A stretch of 64,000 bases of DNA from Pachyseris speciosa (GCA_016490735.1 JAEMWC010000391.1:315001-379000), one strand, 5' to 3'; positions 1 through 12,740 are shown, numbered from the stretch's first letter. Notes: generated by a model not told the origin, from the sequence alone. Made by a program: numbers and translations.

Positions 1-650
1 GCATATGCATTTTCAACTGAAAGGATTATAAAATCACACCCAACATTCCGGTACCGTTCAAAAATTGTGTTGTAATCATAGTAGTTTTAGAGTATCCTTT
101 CTAATTTTGCTACTGCTACTTTACCAATCAAAGTAAGTCGCTTGTCAATAGTTGAGCGATGCTGGAATGTTCATTTCAAATTAATGTTATTCGCATGGCT
201 TCTTGTTGTCTGTTGGAAGGGATTTTTCAAAATATACAATCGGGTTTCAGTTTGAGGCTGTTGTGAGTTTCTACTGTTGTATTTTAGTAATTCAACGACT
301 TAACACCAACTCTTTGGCTTCTCTGTTCCCTGGCTATCGGTTGTGAATTTCCTTTCGACCGTATTACACCGCGATCGTTTGAATTGATTTCTGCGAGATA
401 CTAAAGAAAACAATGCTGGCTGTTTCAGTCACGTCCTCGAGTAATGAAACCACAAAAATTCAGTCCGTAGCCCTCGCTTCGCACAGGCGTTTGCTTCGTA
501 CCTAACGATTCGATATATTCGTTATATTCAGTTGTTGAGAAATAAGGGACAAACAACAGTCGCCCATTTCAATTAACTCAACGACGGACTCTCACTTTTT
601 GTCCTCCTGTTCTTGTTTGTGTTTTCCATTTCTATTGTTTTCCTTTATTA

Positions 651-683
651 CCCGGGCTGCGCGCGTCTCGCGCGGCGCCCGGG
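651..683. repeat. GC-rich inverted repeat (hairpin)
   Basis: CCCGGGC at 651-657 pairs with GCCCGGG at 677-683. The inner bases are almost entirely G/C and can extend the stem. It sits exactly where copies A and B diverge, as expected for the end of an inserted element. Confidence 0.7.
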
Positions 684-780
684 TCTAGAACTACCGACGG
701 TTCTCGAATTCTTTTTCGTCGTCGAGTATCATCCACAAATGGCACTTCCGGCGTTTCTGCGCAAGCGCTAACTATTTTTA

Positions 781-1262
781 ACAACAGTGATGCGTGTTGT
801 CACGTATGGGAAAATGTCGATTCACCTTGTGTCTTTTGAAGTCTGAACAAACAATATGTTAAGAGAAGTGTCTATGCGAATGATTGCAAGTTCAACGGCG
901 AGAAGAAAGCTTTTAACATGAGTAAACTTAACGGCAGATGGAGTGCTTCAGGAGATTGCGAGTTGTCTCTAATTTTGGCGACGGATTTTGGGGGCACGTG
1001 CACGCGCGAAGTTGCGAGGAGACGCGACGCGAGGGGAGCGCCAAAAATTAGAGACTACAGACAAAGGGAGTTTGACCTTTCACGGCCGAGTGATTCGGAA
1101 GTGTAAATCTCATATCAACAGCAAGAATGATGCCTGTTGTCACGTATCGGAAAACGTCGATTCATCTTGTGTCTTTGAAGTCTGAACTAGTATGTTAAGA
1201 GAAGTGTCTATACGGATGTTTGCAAGTTCAACAACGAGAAGAAAGCTTTTAACATGACCAAA
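781..1262. repeat. Two tandem copies of a roughly 145-170 bp segment
   Basis: About 783-925 and 1117-1262 share long stretches such as TGTTGTCACGTAT, TATGTTAAGAGAAGTGTCTA and GAGAAGAAAGCTTTTAACAT with scattered substitutions. The spacer between them carries a short inverted repeat. No coding content. Confidence 0.75.
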
Positions 1263-2896
1263 ATTTAACTCCAGATGGATTGCCGCCGTGTTCCCCCTAT
1301 CGGATGTCTGGAGAACTCAGACCTAGAAAACTCAGACCTCAGACCTAGAAAACTCAGACCCCCTCCCCCAAAAAAAAAATCAGGAAAACTCAGACCCCCT
1401 CAAAACTATACAAATTTTCAAAGTCAAATAAACGTGGACAGAATAAATTATCGCCGTTCAGTGCGCTGAAATGTTACACCGTCTATTTATCGCAGATAAC
1501 AAACACTTCACGTTGTTATAATCGGCTCCGGAGCACGAGACCTAGAATACTCAGACAAACTCCCCTCTATTCTTTTTAGCACTAAGTTAGGGATACAATA
1601 CTGTTTTTTGCAAGCCCGGGTTTAGGCTAATTGTAGCCTCTTGTTTCTACCTGAACGACAGCAGGCTTTCACGTTTTCGTTATCGAGAAGAAGTTTAGGA
1701 TAAGACGAAGACACTGCAACAACTGATGATCTTGTTGATTTTGAGCCAAGTCGGTCAACATAACGCTCCACAAAGAACTCTGGCCTCGTCTTCAAAACTG
1801 GTTCAGTAATTTAGTAGCAAATCCAGCGCTAACTTTTCTTTCTTAGCGAGGAATGCGAACTGTATTCGATGAGATTGGAATCAAAATTTCCGCCAAACGC
1901 GAAAATGATTGACGTTCAATATCCTGAATTTGTTTTGATAGTGTGTAAGTAGGCTGGTAAGCCTGGTTGAACGTGACTCGAAAGTGTACTTCGGCGGCTT
2001 TGAAGAACACGCGTTTCCAAGGCTACAAAGTAGCCTACTTACGCTGATATTAGACCCGTTCACATCTGAAGTACGCCTCAAGTATCCTTGAGGTATACTT
2101 ACTAATATATTTATTTTTTATTTTTTATCTATTACTAAGATATTGGTATTTATTTATTATATTATTATCGTTTATTTATTTTTTATTTTTTTAAATTTTA
2201 TAGTTGGCGCGATAACTTTTCATAGTTTTTGCCAACTCAAATATGTAGATGTAGAAAAGGTCAAAGCTTAGTATGAACCCACCAGATGTGTGTTGTGTCA
2301 TGGATGCCTATCAACAGTGACCCATTTTCGAGAAATATAGGGATTGGGATATCATGTTTACATTTTACTGTCACATCTGGCATCACTCTTTGCTCAATCA
2401 GTCATGGCTTCGTTTCAAGATGACCCTGAATGTAAGATGTTTCATATACAGTCGAACCTGTTTTAAGGTAGTCCTAGTGGATGAGATAAAATGGTGTCCT
2501 CCTTATTTTCTTGTATTCTCAAACCTTTCCCAACTAGCAGAGGCCTCTTTTCCTTGTTTTTCCATTTTTAAGTACCTTATGGTGTTTGAAGTATGTTTAA
2601 AGTGATGTTTTCATAAGCTAGAAGAAGTTGATCTGTTCAGATTCCCTGTGAAAGTATTTTGTGTCAAAACTGTCAGGCATCTGTCAACCAAAGCGCTGTG
2701 ATTAGCGGCGCCGTTTTGAAGCACGTAACAAGCATGAATCAATTCATAAGTGAACATTGCATAAGCGCTGAATGATTGCTTGCTGATTGCTGACACAACA
2801 CCCATCATTTCCGGTGTGCATTTACATTGAAATCGATCGCGGAAATGCCTTAAAATGATAAAACCAGTATTTTGAATGGATTTCTTCTAGATTTCT

Positions 2897-2994
2897 GAAG
2901 GTGGTTTCACGTGGTTGTAGGTGATTTCAAGTGGTTGTAGGTGGTTTCAGATGGTTGTAGGTGGTTTCAGGTGGTTTTAGGTGGTTTTAGGTCA
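2897..2994. repeat. Minisatellite of about 20-bp units (GTGGTTGTAG / GTGGTTTCAG)
   Basis: About five imperfect units built from GGTGGTTTCA and GGTGGTTGTA or GGTGGTTTTA lie in direct order. Not present in copy B. No coding role seen. Confidence 0.8.
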
Positions 2995-4944
2995 TTCCTT
3001 GTTTTAGTGCTTACGAAGCCGCGGCTTATTTTCTCTCGCATTAACGGCCCTATTGTTGTGGACACAAATGTTTCCTTGTTTGCCCGCGCGCGCAACATTT
3101 GTTGCGGTCACAAAATCTGTGTCCGATACACAACAAGTGTTTCTGAGTTTTATTAGAAACGTTTTGCTGAATGCTGTTTCTGTCGCTTGAAACCGATGAG
3201 GGTAAAAGGCGGAATGAGTGTGAATGGCATAATTATGCGGAATGTAATTTTGTATGCACAATGACTCAAAGAAATTAATTCAAGTACTGGAACTCGCCAG
3301 GCGGTGTTTGTACTACGATCGCAGAGCATCTTGGTAGACATCGCAGATTCGGTTTATTTCGCTCGAACCTCGAGAGAGTCAACATCTTGAGTGGTTGTAA
3401 ATCTTCCATGAAATTTTTCGTCGCGGGCGAAGCGCAAGAGTCCACAGTATAGAATTTCGTATTCGTTACAATTATGAATCTTAAGACAAGATCTTAGTAG
3501 TCTACGAAGAATCGATTGTCGAGGTTGAAGTCTGGAAAACAAGTAATTTTCGCTGATGGCGCACGAAGGTTTGTAAAATAAACAATCTACTCCTGATTTC
3601 CATCGTTTTTCTTTGATCTGCTGAATCCATTTAGCGTACTTCATTTCAAAACAGGCCATGTACAAAAAGAGAAACTACAGTAATATTTTTGATTTGAATA
3701 TTTTCAGACAAACTGTAGTGATTCGTTCTTTTCTACAGTCCGAGTCAAAACAATCTCTCAATTTTCCTTTGTATTGATTCCAAATTCATAACCCACTTCG
3801 ACATTTAACGCTTTACATGAGGAGTTAACCTCCACACTCGCATTCTATCGACCTTGACATTGACATACTTTATTTAATGTGGAAAATACTCTTAGCCGTA
3901 GTTCTCAGGTACTTAGAACTTAGAACAAATACTCCCATGGGCTAGAGATTCCTCTAGTACTATGAAGCATGTTTCTCTCAAAGTGTGATGTGTGCTTACC
4001 ATACATTTCTGATTTTAGTAAAAACTGGAATATAAAATTCAAGTAGATTTTGATCATTTATTTACTACAATTATTTTTCTATTTTAATGCAAAATTGAAA
4101 ATTATATTGCTTGGCTGCTAATACCTCTAAATTAAAGCTTCCTTTGTGATAGATGAAACTGCTGCAGCCACTGAAATTCGTTGAGGAGATAACCAAGTGG
4201 TAAACAGAATGACCAAATTGATGTTTCTTGTAACTCAGATATGGGAATGTCTATACTATGTGAAGAAATTTCTGATATGGAGATAAGCACTGCTGTAAGA
4301 GATTAGCTAGGCCAGACTATGGTTGCTTTGTACTGTTGACCCTGCGCTTCCAAATACTGAACAGGTTCCAGGCAATAACAATCCAAGCTTACTACACTGT
4401 TTCACTTACTTGAGTTAGTACTTAATTAAGGATTCAAGTTACCCAGTGATGTAGATTATGAGGTGGTTTAGCGAGCAAAACATCCACCGAACTTAAGTGT
4501 GTTATGGTTCACCACTAAAATGGTTATCATTCATTTCATAACCGGTCAGCTGGTGGCTTACAAATGCTAAATGCTAACATACTCAAGTTTTTCATATGGG
4601 GTGATATGTGCTGGTGAGCCAAAGCACAGTCTGAATCAAAGCCATGAATCAATACCCAATTAGATACCCAATCTAGTCAATGGTGCAATAGTATAAATTA
4701 TAATAAAGTTTCGATATAACGCGCGCTCCGATTGGGTAAAACAGCGTGCCTTATGAGAGTACAGATGCACAGGCGGCTACGGTGTCGCGCCATGGACCCA
4801 AATGAAAATCTGAATTTTTCCCTCGGTTTTTATTTTGATTCAGATGTGTATGAAAACGAGCGGTTAACCTCAATGGATTTGGAAGATGTTTCTGCGAGTA
4901 ACACCACAAATAACAACATTAAAAGTTAAGGATTAATGTCAAGC

Positions 4945-5017
4945 GTGTTTTCAGAAGTTGCTGAAATTGTCCTAGTCATGCAGCGACGAGGGCAATTTCA
5001 GCAACTTCTGAAAACAC
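4945..5017. repeat. Perfect 25-bp inverted repeat (hairpin)
   Basis: GTGTTTTCAGAAGTTGCTGA at 4945 and its continuation to 4969 are matched exactly in inverse by 4993-5017, with a 23-nt spacer whose edges can extend the stem. One arm recurs near 30649-30675 in copy B. Confidence 0.85.
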
Positions 5018-5358
5018 AAGTGGTTTATGAGGACTCATTCCAATTACGTGTTAATAACATAAGGGCAAAATTTTTTAACATTGCTAAGGCACGTCGAAAA
5101 ACAGTCAGCCAAGTGGAGTAAAATCACTCGTTCGCTCGCAAAGGAAACGAAAGAAACAGTTCAACTAAGCTTAAGCTAATTTCTTAATTTGCGTCCAAAA
5201 CGAGTGTAGATGATTACTATTTACATCCAGTCGAGAGATAAATACGAGTTTCAGTCCTGAACAAAAGTAGCAACAATTAAACCAAATGTTCAAAGCTGAA
5301 ATTTATTTAATTCACCTGTCATTGTAGAGGTTTCCATCACTTGAAAAAACACATCCAC

Positions 5359-5550
5359 TTAAAAACACGCATCGGTAAACATAGCAAACGGATTGTCCAA
5401 AGAAAGAACTTCGTCCTCCAAGTTTGAGCTACTCGTTCCTCCAATTAATGGTAAACTGTTCTGTGTCCCTTTTTGGTGAGCTGCATGATGCCGTGGAATC
5501 ATCATTTTGTTTTTCAACCAGACAATCCCGCTACGCCGGGCGCCATGCAA
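5359..5550 (-). pseudogene. Fragment of a conserved unknown frame in the GGAGCTCC repeat family
   Basis: The minus-strand frame contains GGTSSSNLEDEVLSLDNPFA. Very similar peptides are encoded by related repeats at about 29200-29300 (minus), 31252-31518 (minus) and 46521-46850 (plus). Conservation of the peptide over diverged repeat copies suggests a former protein-coding region of the element. I do not recognise the family and see no catalytic motif. The frame here is short and has no clear start. Confidence 0.35.
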
Positions 5551-5979
5551 GCCGATCCAAGTTTTAAGCTTTTCACGAGTAAAATCTTTTACAATTTCAT
5601 TTCAAACTCGAAAATTCACCTTCCCGAGTATCTTTCAAAACTAGCTCTTGATTATGACGCCTTTTTAGCGAATGCATGAGCCAAAATTCCGCCAAATTTC
5701 ACTGAACAATTTGCTTTTTGATCGCGATTTTAGACTAAAAAACAATTTGCACTTTGATGGTTTCTGAACTTTGATGGTTTGACATTTTGACGGCTTTGGT
5801 CGTGTTTAACCAATGAAATATATTGCGCCATTCTAACAAGGATTGTGATTGGTCTGTTCTAGCGTGCCTTATGAGAGTACAAATGCACGGCTGACGCCAC
5901 TCGTAGGATTTGGAAAATAAAGTTTTCCGAAAATTGTAGCCGAATGCGTGAGGAAATTAAGAAATTCTTTATTATAAAA

Positions 5980-6167
5980 CAAATAAAAAAGCCTTAACCG
6001 TGCTTTGTTCTGTTATAAGGCGCGCAAGGAAGTGACGAAAGCACTCAAGAAGTAGTTAAAAGCACTCGCCTACGGCTCGTGCTTCTTTCTACTTCTTTCG
6101 TGTTCTCGTCACTTCCTTGCGTGCCTTATAACAGAACAAAGCACGGTTAATGCTTTTTTATTTGTTA
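5980..6167. repeat. Large foldback, about 85-bp arms
   Basis: The left arm 5980-6067 and right arm 6077-6167 are near-perfect inverse copies (for example ACCGTGCTTTGTTCTGTTAT on the left and its complement on the right), with a loop of about 10 nt. Typical of a foldback MITE or a recently made palindrome. Confidence 0.9.
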
Positions 6168-7332
6168 AATAATCATAAGACCAAAGAAACTGCATACCAT
6201 TTACTGCACACAAATTTAATGCTGTGGAACCTTGTGTCATTACAACATACAAAACCAAAGTCTTAATTTTGGCAAAAGGGAAGAACAGCTCCCACTGACC
6301 GAATGTCGACTGACTGAAAGCAACCTGTGGGCAACAGTCAGCTGACAACACTATTATTTTCTTTTCTCCTTTATTGCAGCTCTCCACATAGGTCTCTTTC
6401 CTAAACTATCCTTTCAAATGTGATGTTTATACTAGGCCAACTCTGTTTGTTCCCCTGAACCAGTGTCATGTCTTCTGATAAATTAACTGATTCAATTGGA
6501 ATTTTTTTGGTAATAACTTGTATCAGTTGCAGCCCAAATTTAAATATTTACGAAAATTTTCAAAAATAATATAAAATCCATTAACTTTGTCTCTCTGTCA
6601 AGCGGAGGAACAAATTATTATAAATATCTAAAAGCTTTTTAATACACAATAACATCAAAATTATATATATTATGTATGATCCATGTTTGGGAAATCCAGT
6701 AGTGATTGCCTTTAAGCACAATGAATCATATTAAATGTATCATAACTGCATCAACTGAACGTTTAAGCGGTAAGTGCACATCAAAAGTATTGCCCACTGT
6801 CTCAAAAGAGCTTTCAAGTGCATAACATGTGCGTTTGCATTGTAGGTGACATCTTCAAAATCGCCAAACTTTAAGTCCATAATTCAGGTAGAAAGCGAGG
6901 GGCGCTTGCGGCGCCCTCAGACTTTTATATTGCTGAACTTATTGAGTACATTTTCTCTTATTTTGAGCGATTTTCGATCGTTGGTTAAGAAGAAAGAACT
7001 CACTTTGTGTGGACGGTTCTCGCGCATTGAATTACAGACCAAACATCGATCATTTTCCTCGATGATTTATGCCACAAGGTCTTTGATGTTTTGCCCTAAT
7101 AACCAGCGTAATTAACAGAAAAAGACTTGAACTTTCTTATAATCTGCGAATTAACAAAGAAACCTTTACGGATATCACAAAAGTAGCCCTTTTCTTACCC
7201 CTAAAATTACGGTTGGACGAGTCAATTTGCCGCCATCTTGAAAATGCACGAAAATAATGCTTTGCGATCGTAGTACAAACACCACCTGGGAACTCGCGAT
7301 TATTGATCGCGTCCGGATGACACCCTAACTGC

Positions 7333-7547
7333 TTAAAGGAGCACGGTCACGATATTTTGGGTCATTATTAGAGAGATAAAAAATGCACTTTAATTATGCG
7401 AAACAGCGAAAGAACAAATTTTCTGGGAAGATAAGCACCAAAGAGACAAGAATAAATGCAAATTTGGCGAGGATGGTGAAGGATGGAGAAGATTGAAATA
7501 TCGGTAAACAAACGGTAATTTATAATCCGTGACCGTGCTCCTTTAAT
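7333..7547. mobile_element. MITE with 19-bp TIRs flanked by TTAA (piggyBac-type), copy A
   Basis: TTAAAGGAGCACGGTCACG at 7333-7351 is repeated exactly in inverse at 7529-7547. If TTAA is the target duplication, the element is AGGAGCACGG...CCGTGCTCCT, as in piggyBac-class MITEs. About 215 bp, non-coding. Confidence 0.8.
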
Positions 7548-8011
7548 TGTGCTATTCCGCAAACGCATTGCTCCTTTTACCCTCACCGCACTTGAAACCT
7601 AACAAATTATTAAAAACGGGACACATGTATTCCTTAGTTTGTCACACCATATCAGCGGACAGCAAAAGTATAATCAAAGGCTTAGTAAGCCAAGTGATTC
7701 ACACATGAACGTAAAAATGAATGATTGTTAGTTTTTATGAGTATTGTGAGAACTTCTTTTTACACTGATTTCTCTTTTTATTAATTTGAGTATATTTGAG
7801 TGATAGCTATTTACCGTTCTACCAGCGTTCTATGACGAATGCCGTTCTTTCATTGGCTACGTTACTAGCTATCTATTCTGTGATAGATAGTGAATAGCGA
7901 TTGTCAACAAAATGGCGGCCGAAATTTCTGTGAGAAGGATTTACATGATTTACTTGATAAGTTTTTGGACAACTAGTCGATTTATACTAAAACAATCATT
8001 TTATTCTCTCT

Positions 8012-8074
8012 CGATTTCTATGCGTGATAGCTGATTCGGGCTGCGCCTTCATCAGCTATCACGCGATAGAAATC
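8012..8074. repeat. Hairpin with about 23-bp arms, copy A
   Basis: CGATTTCTATGCGTGATAGC at 8012-8035 and ATCAGCTATCACGCGATAGA at 8051-8074 pair with one bulge and a 15-nt loop. The same structure lies at about 19870-19932 in copy B with one stem change. It resembles the hairpin end of a small DNA element whose body is the 7790-8075 region. Confidence 0.75.
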
Positions 8075-8600
8075 CCGAGCTCACATCCTAATTGTTAAAT
8101 TATATAGTGCCATGATCGAGAATCGAGCGGTGGATAGGTTAGCATTCAATAAATAGTGCTAATTGCACAAAAGAAAACAATAATTTAAGCTATCTTAAAA
8201 AGATGAGTTAAGAAACTGGACTCATTATGTTCATTCATTGAGCAAGTAAAAATGCAGGTTGATTTCCTGTCAGTTACTCTGATCTTTGCTCAAAATTGAA
8301 TATGTGAGTAAGACTTCTTCAGTGCGGGGGTTGTTGTACTGTGAAATATTGTCAGTAGGACGTTATACGAAAAGCAGAGAAAAGAAAAGGCCGGGATCTG
8401 ACTTTCGATCTCCCATCGTAACCCCTCTGGAGTCGGCAGAGATTGAACATTATTTGTGTTCGATTTGATCATTAGCCAGTTTTAACAAAACAGGGCAACA
8501 TGTTTTGCTTGAAGTCGCGAACATTGATTGATTGATTTGTCATTCATATCTACAAAGTGAGCGAATAGGTCAATTTTTTCTAAGTGCAAGTCTATATAGT

Positions 8601-9079
8601 GGCCGAGGAATGCCACTAAGGTTTGAGGACAATTTTTGCTTTATTTTGATCAAATAAAATGTTAAACAAAATGCAACTACCATCATGCTTCGCGCGCTTC
8701 AATGTTTCATGGAATCATGTGCTCCACTCGAAGCATTGAAGCGCATGAAACATCATGGTAGTGGCAGCGCTCGGCCACGTTAAATAATTTTATTTTGCAT
8801 TATCTTTTCAATGTGTATTTAATTTTAATTTACTTTAACTTCGAACTTAGATCCTCTTTTAAAAAATGTATTCAATTTTAATCTGAATCAAGTTTGATTT
8901 TGATTTGTACAGTTGCTTTTTGTTTAACATTTACTTGCATTTCCATTTGATTTTGACTTTATTTTCATTTTCTTTTATATTTCAATGCATTTGTATTTGA
9001 TTTTAATTTTGTTTGCATTTCGTTTATCATTTTATTTGCTTAAAAAAAGCAAAAATTGTCCTCAAAACAGTCCTCGGCC
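8601..9079. mobile_element. MITE with long imperfect inverted ends, copy A
   Basis: The left end GGCCGAGGA...GAGGACAATTTTTGCTTT and the right end in inverse share GGCCGAGGA and GAGGACAATTTTTGCTTT. Inside at 8675-8764 is a second foldback around TACCATCATG...CATGGTAGTGG. About 480 bp and AT-rich, with no gene. Confidence 0.7.
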
Positions 9080-9650
9080 ATGCACCATACAAGCCGCCTA
9101 TTGATTGCAATCTAGAACGTGTTTGTAATTTAACTGTATGTCATTCGCAATTACGATAACTGAAATTCCTATTGAATTTTATTCCTGAGAATACAAAATT
9201 AAGATCCCCGTAACAGGGAATCTTTTACCAGACTACTAAGTGTTTTTCTAACTGGAGCTCATGTGGATTTTTCTGCTGACCGTTTATTGCCATTTGGTCC
9301 GAGTAGTGAGCGTGACGCCTTCCTAGTAGCGACGTCATTCTACGCAGATTTCTGCTAGCAATGGTTGTGTACGTGCTGCATGCGATAAAACAAATGCAAA
9401 CAATCGTGCTTACCGAATGAGACGGAAAATGAAAAGACAATCTTTCGACAAAGGTGTCCAACTCAAAATGGCTGACTACAACGAAACGACGAGCTCTTCT
9501 TGGGCCCTTCTTTGCAGTCACGTCATTCCCCGCAAATTTATCTGCTGCTTGCAACAACTCATTCATTGGGCATGAATGAGTTAAAAACGCAAAATTTAGT
9601 GGACTCCTTGCGTTCTAAAACCCGTAATCGCTTGTTTGTCTCGAAACTAA

Positions 9651-10241
9651 CGTGGCCGAGAAAGAGCCACTTCCGACTTCCGACTACTGAAAACTGGTTA
9701 CGACCTGTTGATATGGCTAACTGTTTCTAAAATTCGATGTTGTTACAAATAATAATTATGTAACCAAACGTTTCTGGTAACATGAAAGGCGAAGCGCAAG
9801 AGAACGAAAGATTTGACAGGGTGCGTAAGGTAAAGTGAAAAAGTGAACACTTTAGTGTCCTAGCTTATATAATCGGTAGAGTAAACAACAGTAGGTATTT
9901 TCTGTTATGTAAACTTCCCTTACATGTACAACATTGAACTTGTAACTGCCAGCAAAAAGATTTTACAGCAAGGATAGAGGTTGAGAAGCGGTTATCAGAA
10001 ATCAAGGGAACTAGTCTGTTACTCCAGAAACTCTTTTCTTTTCATTTGCTGTCCGCACTGGAGCGGATTGTGTCCTTTCATTTTCATTTCGCTCTCTCTA
10101 ACCAAGGACTGAATCCTTTCATTTTCTGTTCCTGTTCAACATGGCTGCCCACGTCACCTGCTATATGTCTGAATTCGGAACTCGGAACTCGGAGCTCAGA
10201 AGTCAGAAGTCGGAAGTCGGAAGTGGCTCTTCTCGGCCACG
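9651..10241. mobile_element. MITE with CGTGGCCGAGAAAGAGCCAC ends, copy A
   Basis: The left arm CGTGGCCGAGAAAGAGCCAC followed by TTCCGACTTCCGACT at 9651-9686 is matched in inverse at 10200-10241. The right arm runs into an imperfect 7-bp repeat (GGAACTC, AGAAGTC, GGAAGTC) from 10178. No coding. Confidence 0.75.
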
Positions 10242-10529
10242 GTACAAATCAGTTATGCAAGCTCACCGAAGGATGTAAACTGGTACCATATATTTATTAC
10301 AATCACTCTGCGGTAACTCTCTCTACTCGATTTGAAGAAAATAACCTCCCACGTGGCTCCGCTTTCTGAATATTGGACAATTCACTGTCGACACAAATGT
10401 CGTTGAATAGAGCTTTCCAGGTTTTGAAAAGAGCACCTAAAAATTAATAAATTGGCCAAGTTTGAGAGTCATCTCGTAAAATAGCGAAAAATATGCAGGA
10501 AGTGTTTTCATCTTCTTTCATGTCATCTA

Positions 10530-11065
10530 GATGTTTTTTTTTTTCTTACTAATTTCACATTGAGGCATATTGGTTTCTAGAGAATAGAGTATCGCTGTCT
10601 GCCTTATAACTGTATGCCTCATAACTGAATCGACTTTCACTTTTTTTGTCCATTCCTACGACATGTGTATGAATACCTATATACATCACTAATCAGCGCG
10701 TGTATATGGGGGGAACCTCGAGCTGTTGTAACTCTTTGTTCATACTCAACCCTGTAAAACCAGTCAGATATTTTGCTTAATAGTTCAACAGAACTCAACA
10801 GGAAATTCCTCAGAAATTGATCGACCTTATAGTCAAAATGTCTGATGCATGTTGCAGGATCAGTTTGTATTAATGTCGGCACACCTTTCTTCCCAGTTTA
10901 AATTCTCTAGTTCATCCTTAATATAATTCTTGCAATCAATCGTGCATACATTTAGGACTTCCCTAGCGCGTAAACCGCGGGTCATGTGACCCGGGGGATG
11001 GAATACTTACGGACTTACACAAACGATAACATAGTGGCTACTGCTTCTAGAGAAGCAGTAGCCAC
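10530..11065. other. A-only insertion ending in a 32-nt near-perfect palindrome
   Basis: Copy B runs straight from CATCTAGATGTTTAGCCACAA at about 22300-22315. In A the same flanks are separated by about 535 bp. The right end at 11034-11065 is GTGGCTACTGCTTCT, then AG, then the exact inverse of the arm. No gene is visible; AT-rich with a T-run at the left edge. Confidence 0.65.
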
Positions 11066-11199
11066 AAAAATTGTGCAGTTCTAAAAACTATCATGAAAGG
11101 CATTACATAGACTAACGACAAAGAGATCAAACTTGCCGACGATACCTCTGCCTTTCACGCCAACAAGCGGTCGGTCGCTGATTTATTTGCTCCTCCCCC

Positions 11200-11567
11200 T
11201 GGGAGGGGGGGGTACTCCAGAAAATTTGGGTGGTGGTGTGCGGCCCGCTTCCTAAAACCCCTACCCTATTTCAGACCAAAATCTGCGATTTTCCCTACCC
11301 TATTTCAGACCTGACCAAAAATTCGATACCCAATCTCAGACCTCTTTCACGTACACGGTTAGCACACATAATTAAAAGACAAAAAAGAAAGGCTTTTGTT
11401 GATGGTGATATCGCGCAACGATGGAGAATTAGCTTCTTCTAAGGAAACATACCCAATTTAAGACTAAAGTGCACAAACAATACCCTATTTCAGACCAAAA
11501 CGGCTAAAAAACCATACCCTTTGGGGCCGCTCATAACTATACAGCCCATATAAGGTAGTACCTACCC
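11200..11567. repeat. Interspersed repeat with CCTATTTCAGACC motifs, copy A
   Basis: The motif ACCCTATTTCAGACC and variants (CAATCTCAGACC, CAATTTAAGACT) recur at least five times with the same polarity. The counterpart at about 22440-22844 in copy B has one extra unit. A repeat with internal 15-25 bp iterations; not recognised as a gene. Confidence 0.6.
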
Positions 11568-12740
11568 CCAACCCCCGGGATTTACTCGCTCTCTTTAAAA
11601 AGTGTGCAGGTCTAAAATAACTAAGCGGAGTCAGAAATACTCGATCTGCCGTTGTTCCGTCCATAATAGAAACGATGATCTCCAGGTTGGTGGTGAAGCC
11701 GTTTTCGCTTTAGCAAGTCACGCTAGCTACAATCAACAGCTATCCGCCCGAAGGATATTTTTTGGTAAATTATTGTCTTTAAAGAAATGACTATGAATGT
11801 GTGGTCCCACACGGATACATCCCTTTATGGCAGGATTAACATGATGAAACATTAGCACTTTCAAAACAGCGACACCTAGAAATGTCACCTAGAAGTGACT
11901 GACAAGAACACGTTTGATTTTAGTCGAGGTGACCGTCACAAACCTTAGATACCGGGTCACAAGCGGAACAAGATATGAAGGGCTTTGCCCTTTACAACAA
12001 AGCTCTAAAGCCAACAAGGTTTAAGTGTTGTGGTTTCACTTAAGTTGGAATCGAAACTCTTGAACCGTGTTGTTTTACTCGCAATCGAACTCAACTGATC
12101 ACCAAGCCAGTAGGATATGACTATCTTTATTCCTATTCTTGAGGCCTCAGGGCGTTCTTCTTATGGATCGAGACGAAGAGGGCAACAACGTTCGCGGGTC
12201 CTATTTCTTTGAGTAATTTGTTCTAACTTGTCTTCTTACTAACAGTGATCCTGATTACAAGGGGTCCTATCATGAACTAAAAGGCTAGCTATGTTTGCTT
12301 GAATCTAATGCACTAATCGCGTGGTACAGAAACGTCGGTCAAATCTGTAAATATTTCACAACTTTAGCGGAAGTGGTTACATTAAGCGACTATGTTCAGA
12401 ACAGTACTTTGGTGCACCGTAGAAGTTTATATTGAAAATAACATTCTTGCTAACTTAACGGTACGCAGTTGTTCAGGTGTCACTATGACTATAAGTTTCT
12501 ATAGATCTATAAAAGCGCAATATTGTATTGGAAACAATTTGCGTCTGTAGGGCCCAAGGATAAAAGCAATGTCCTCCCGCGAGAAGTTTTAAGATAAAGT
12601 GCAACTTTCTACAACGACTAACCCTGATTACTGCGTGCCCCGGTGATTGGAAAAAGCCAAAAATTATCCGGCTGGTTACGAGCGCTTGAGAATTCTTCCC
12701 CTAGTACTGCCTTATTATTAAAAAGGCTGTTTACCCGCGG

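Larger units (their letters stand above)
649..3027. other. A-only block without recognisable gene
   Basis: Absent from copy B, which has a different 659-bp block here. It contains a GC-rich hairpin at 651-683, a tandemly duplicated segment at about 781-1262, a 17-bp inverted repeat around TCTCTAATTTTGGCG (about 963-1053), short GAAAACTCAGACC repeats at 1305-1395, an AT-rich stretch near 2100-2200 and a minisatellite at 2897-2994. No open frame looks like a protein. Confidence 0.6.
4744..5888. repeat. Nested segment bounded by a 27-bp direct repeat
   Basis: GCGTGCCTTATGAGAGTACA begins both 4744-4770 and 5862-5888 (27 bp, one mismatch, A or G before ATGCAC). The DNA between belongs to the GGAGCTCC repeat family seen at 27719-32375 and 46285-47840, including the GTCAGCCAAG...GGAGTAAAA...CACTCG stretch near 5105 and the conserved frame at 5359-5550. 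It looks like a partial copy of that family nested in the larger transposon. Confidence 0.6.
3298..7288. mobile_element. 4.0 kb non-autonomous DNA transposon with TIRs and 9-bp target duplication (Mutator-like)
   Basis: The left end reads CAGGCGGTGTTTGTACTACG. The reverse complement of the right end is the same except for C to T at base 5, and the arms stay alike for about 32 bp (through ATCGCA and AGCAT). The element is flanked by GGAACTCGC at 3289-3297 and 7289-7297. Copy B has a single GGAACTCGC at 19127-19135, a perfect empty site, so the insertion followed the duplication or is polymorphic. A 9-bp target duplication fits Mutator-like transposons; the family is inferred from that alone. 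No transposase is readable inside. It carries a nested repeat segment (4744-5888) and a large foldback (5980-6167). About 3330-4740 and 6170-7240 hold nothing recognisable. Confidence 0.9.

Noticed and set aside
2897..2994. CRISPR-like direct repeats
   Set aside because: Units are contiguous minisatellite repeats with no unique spacers, in eukaryotic DNA.
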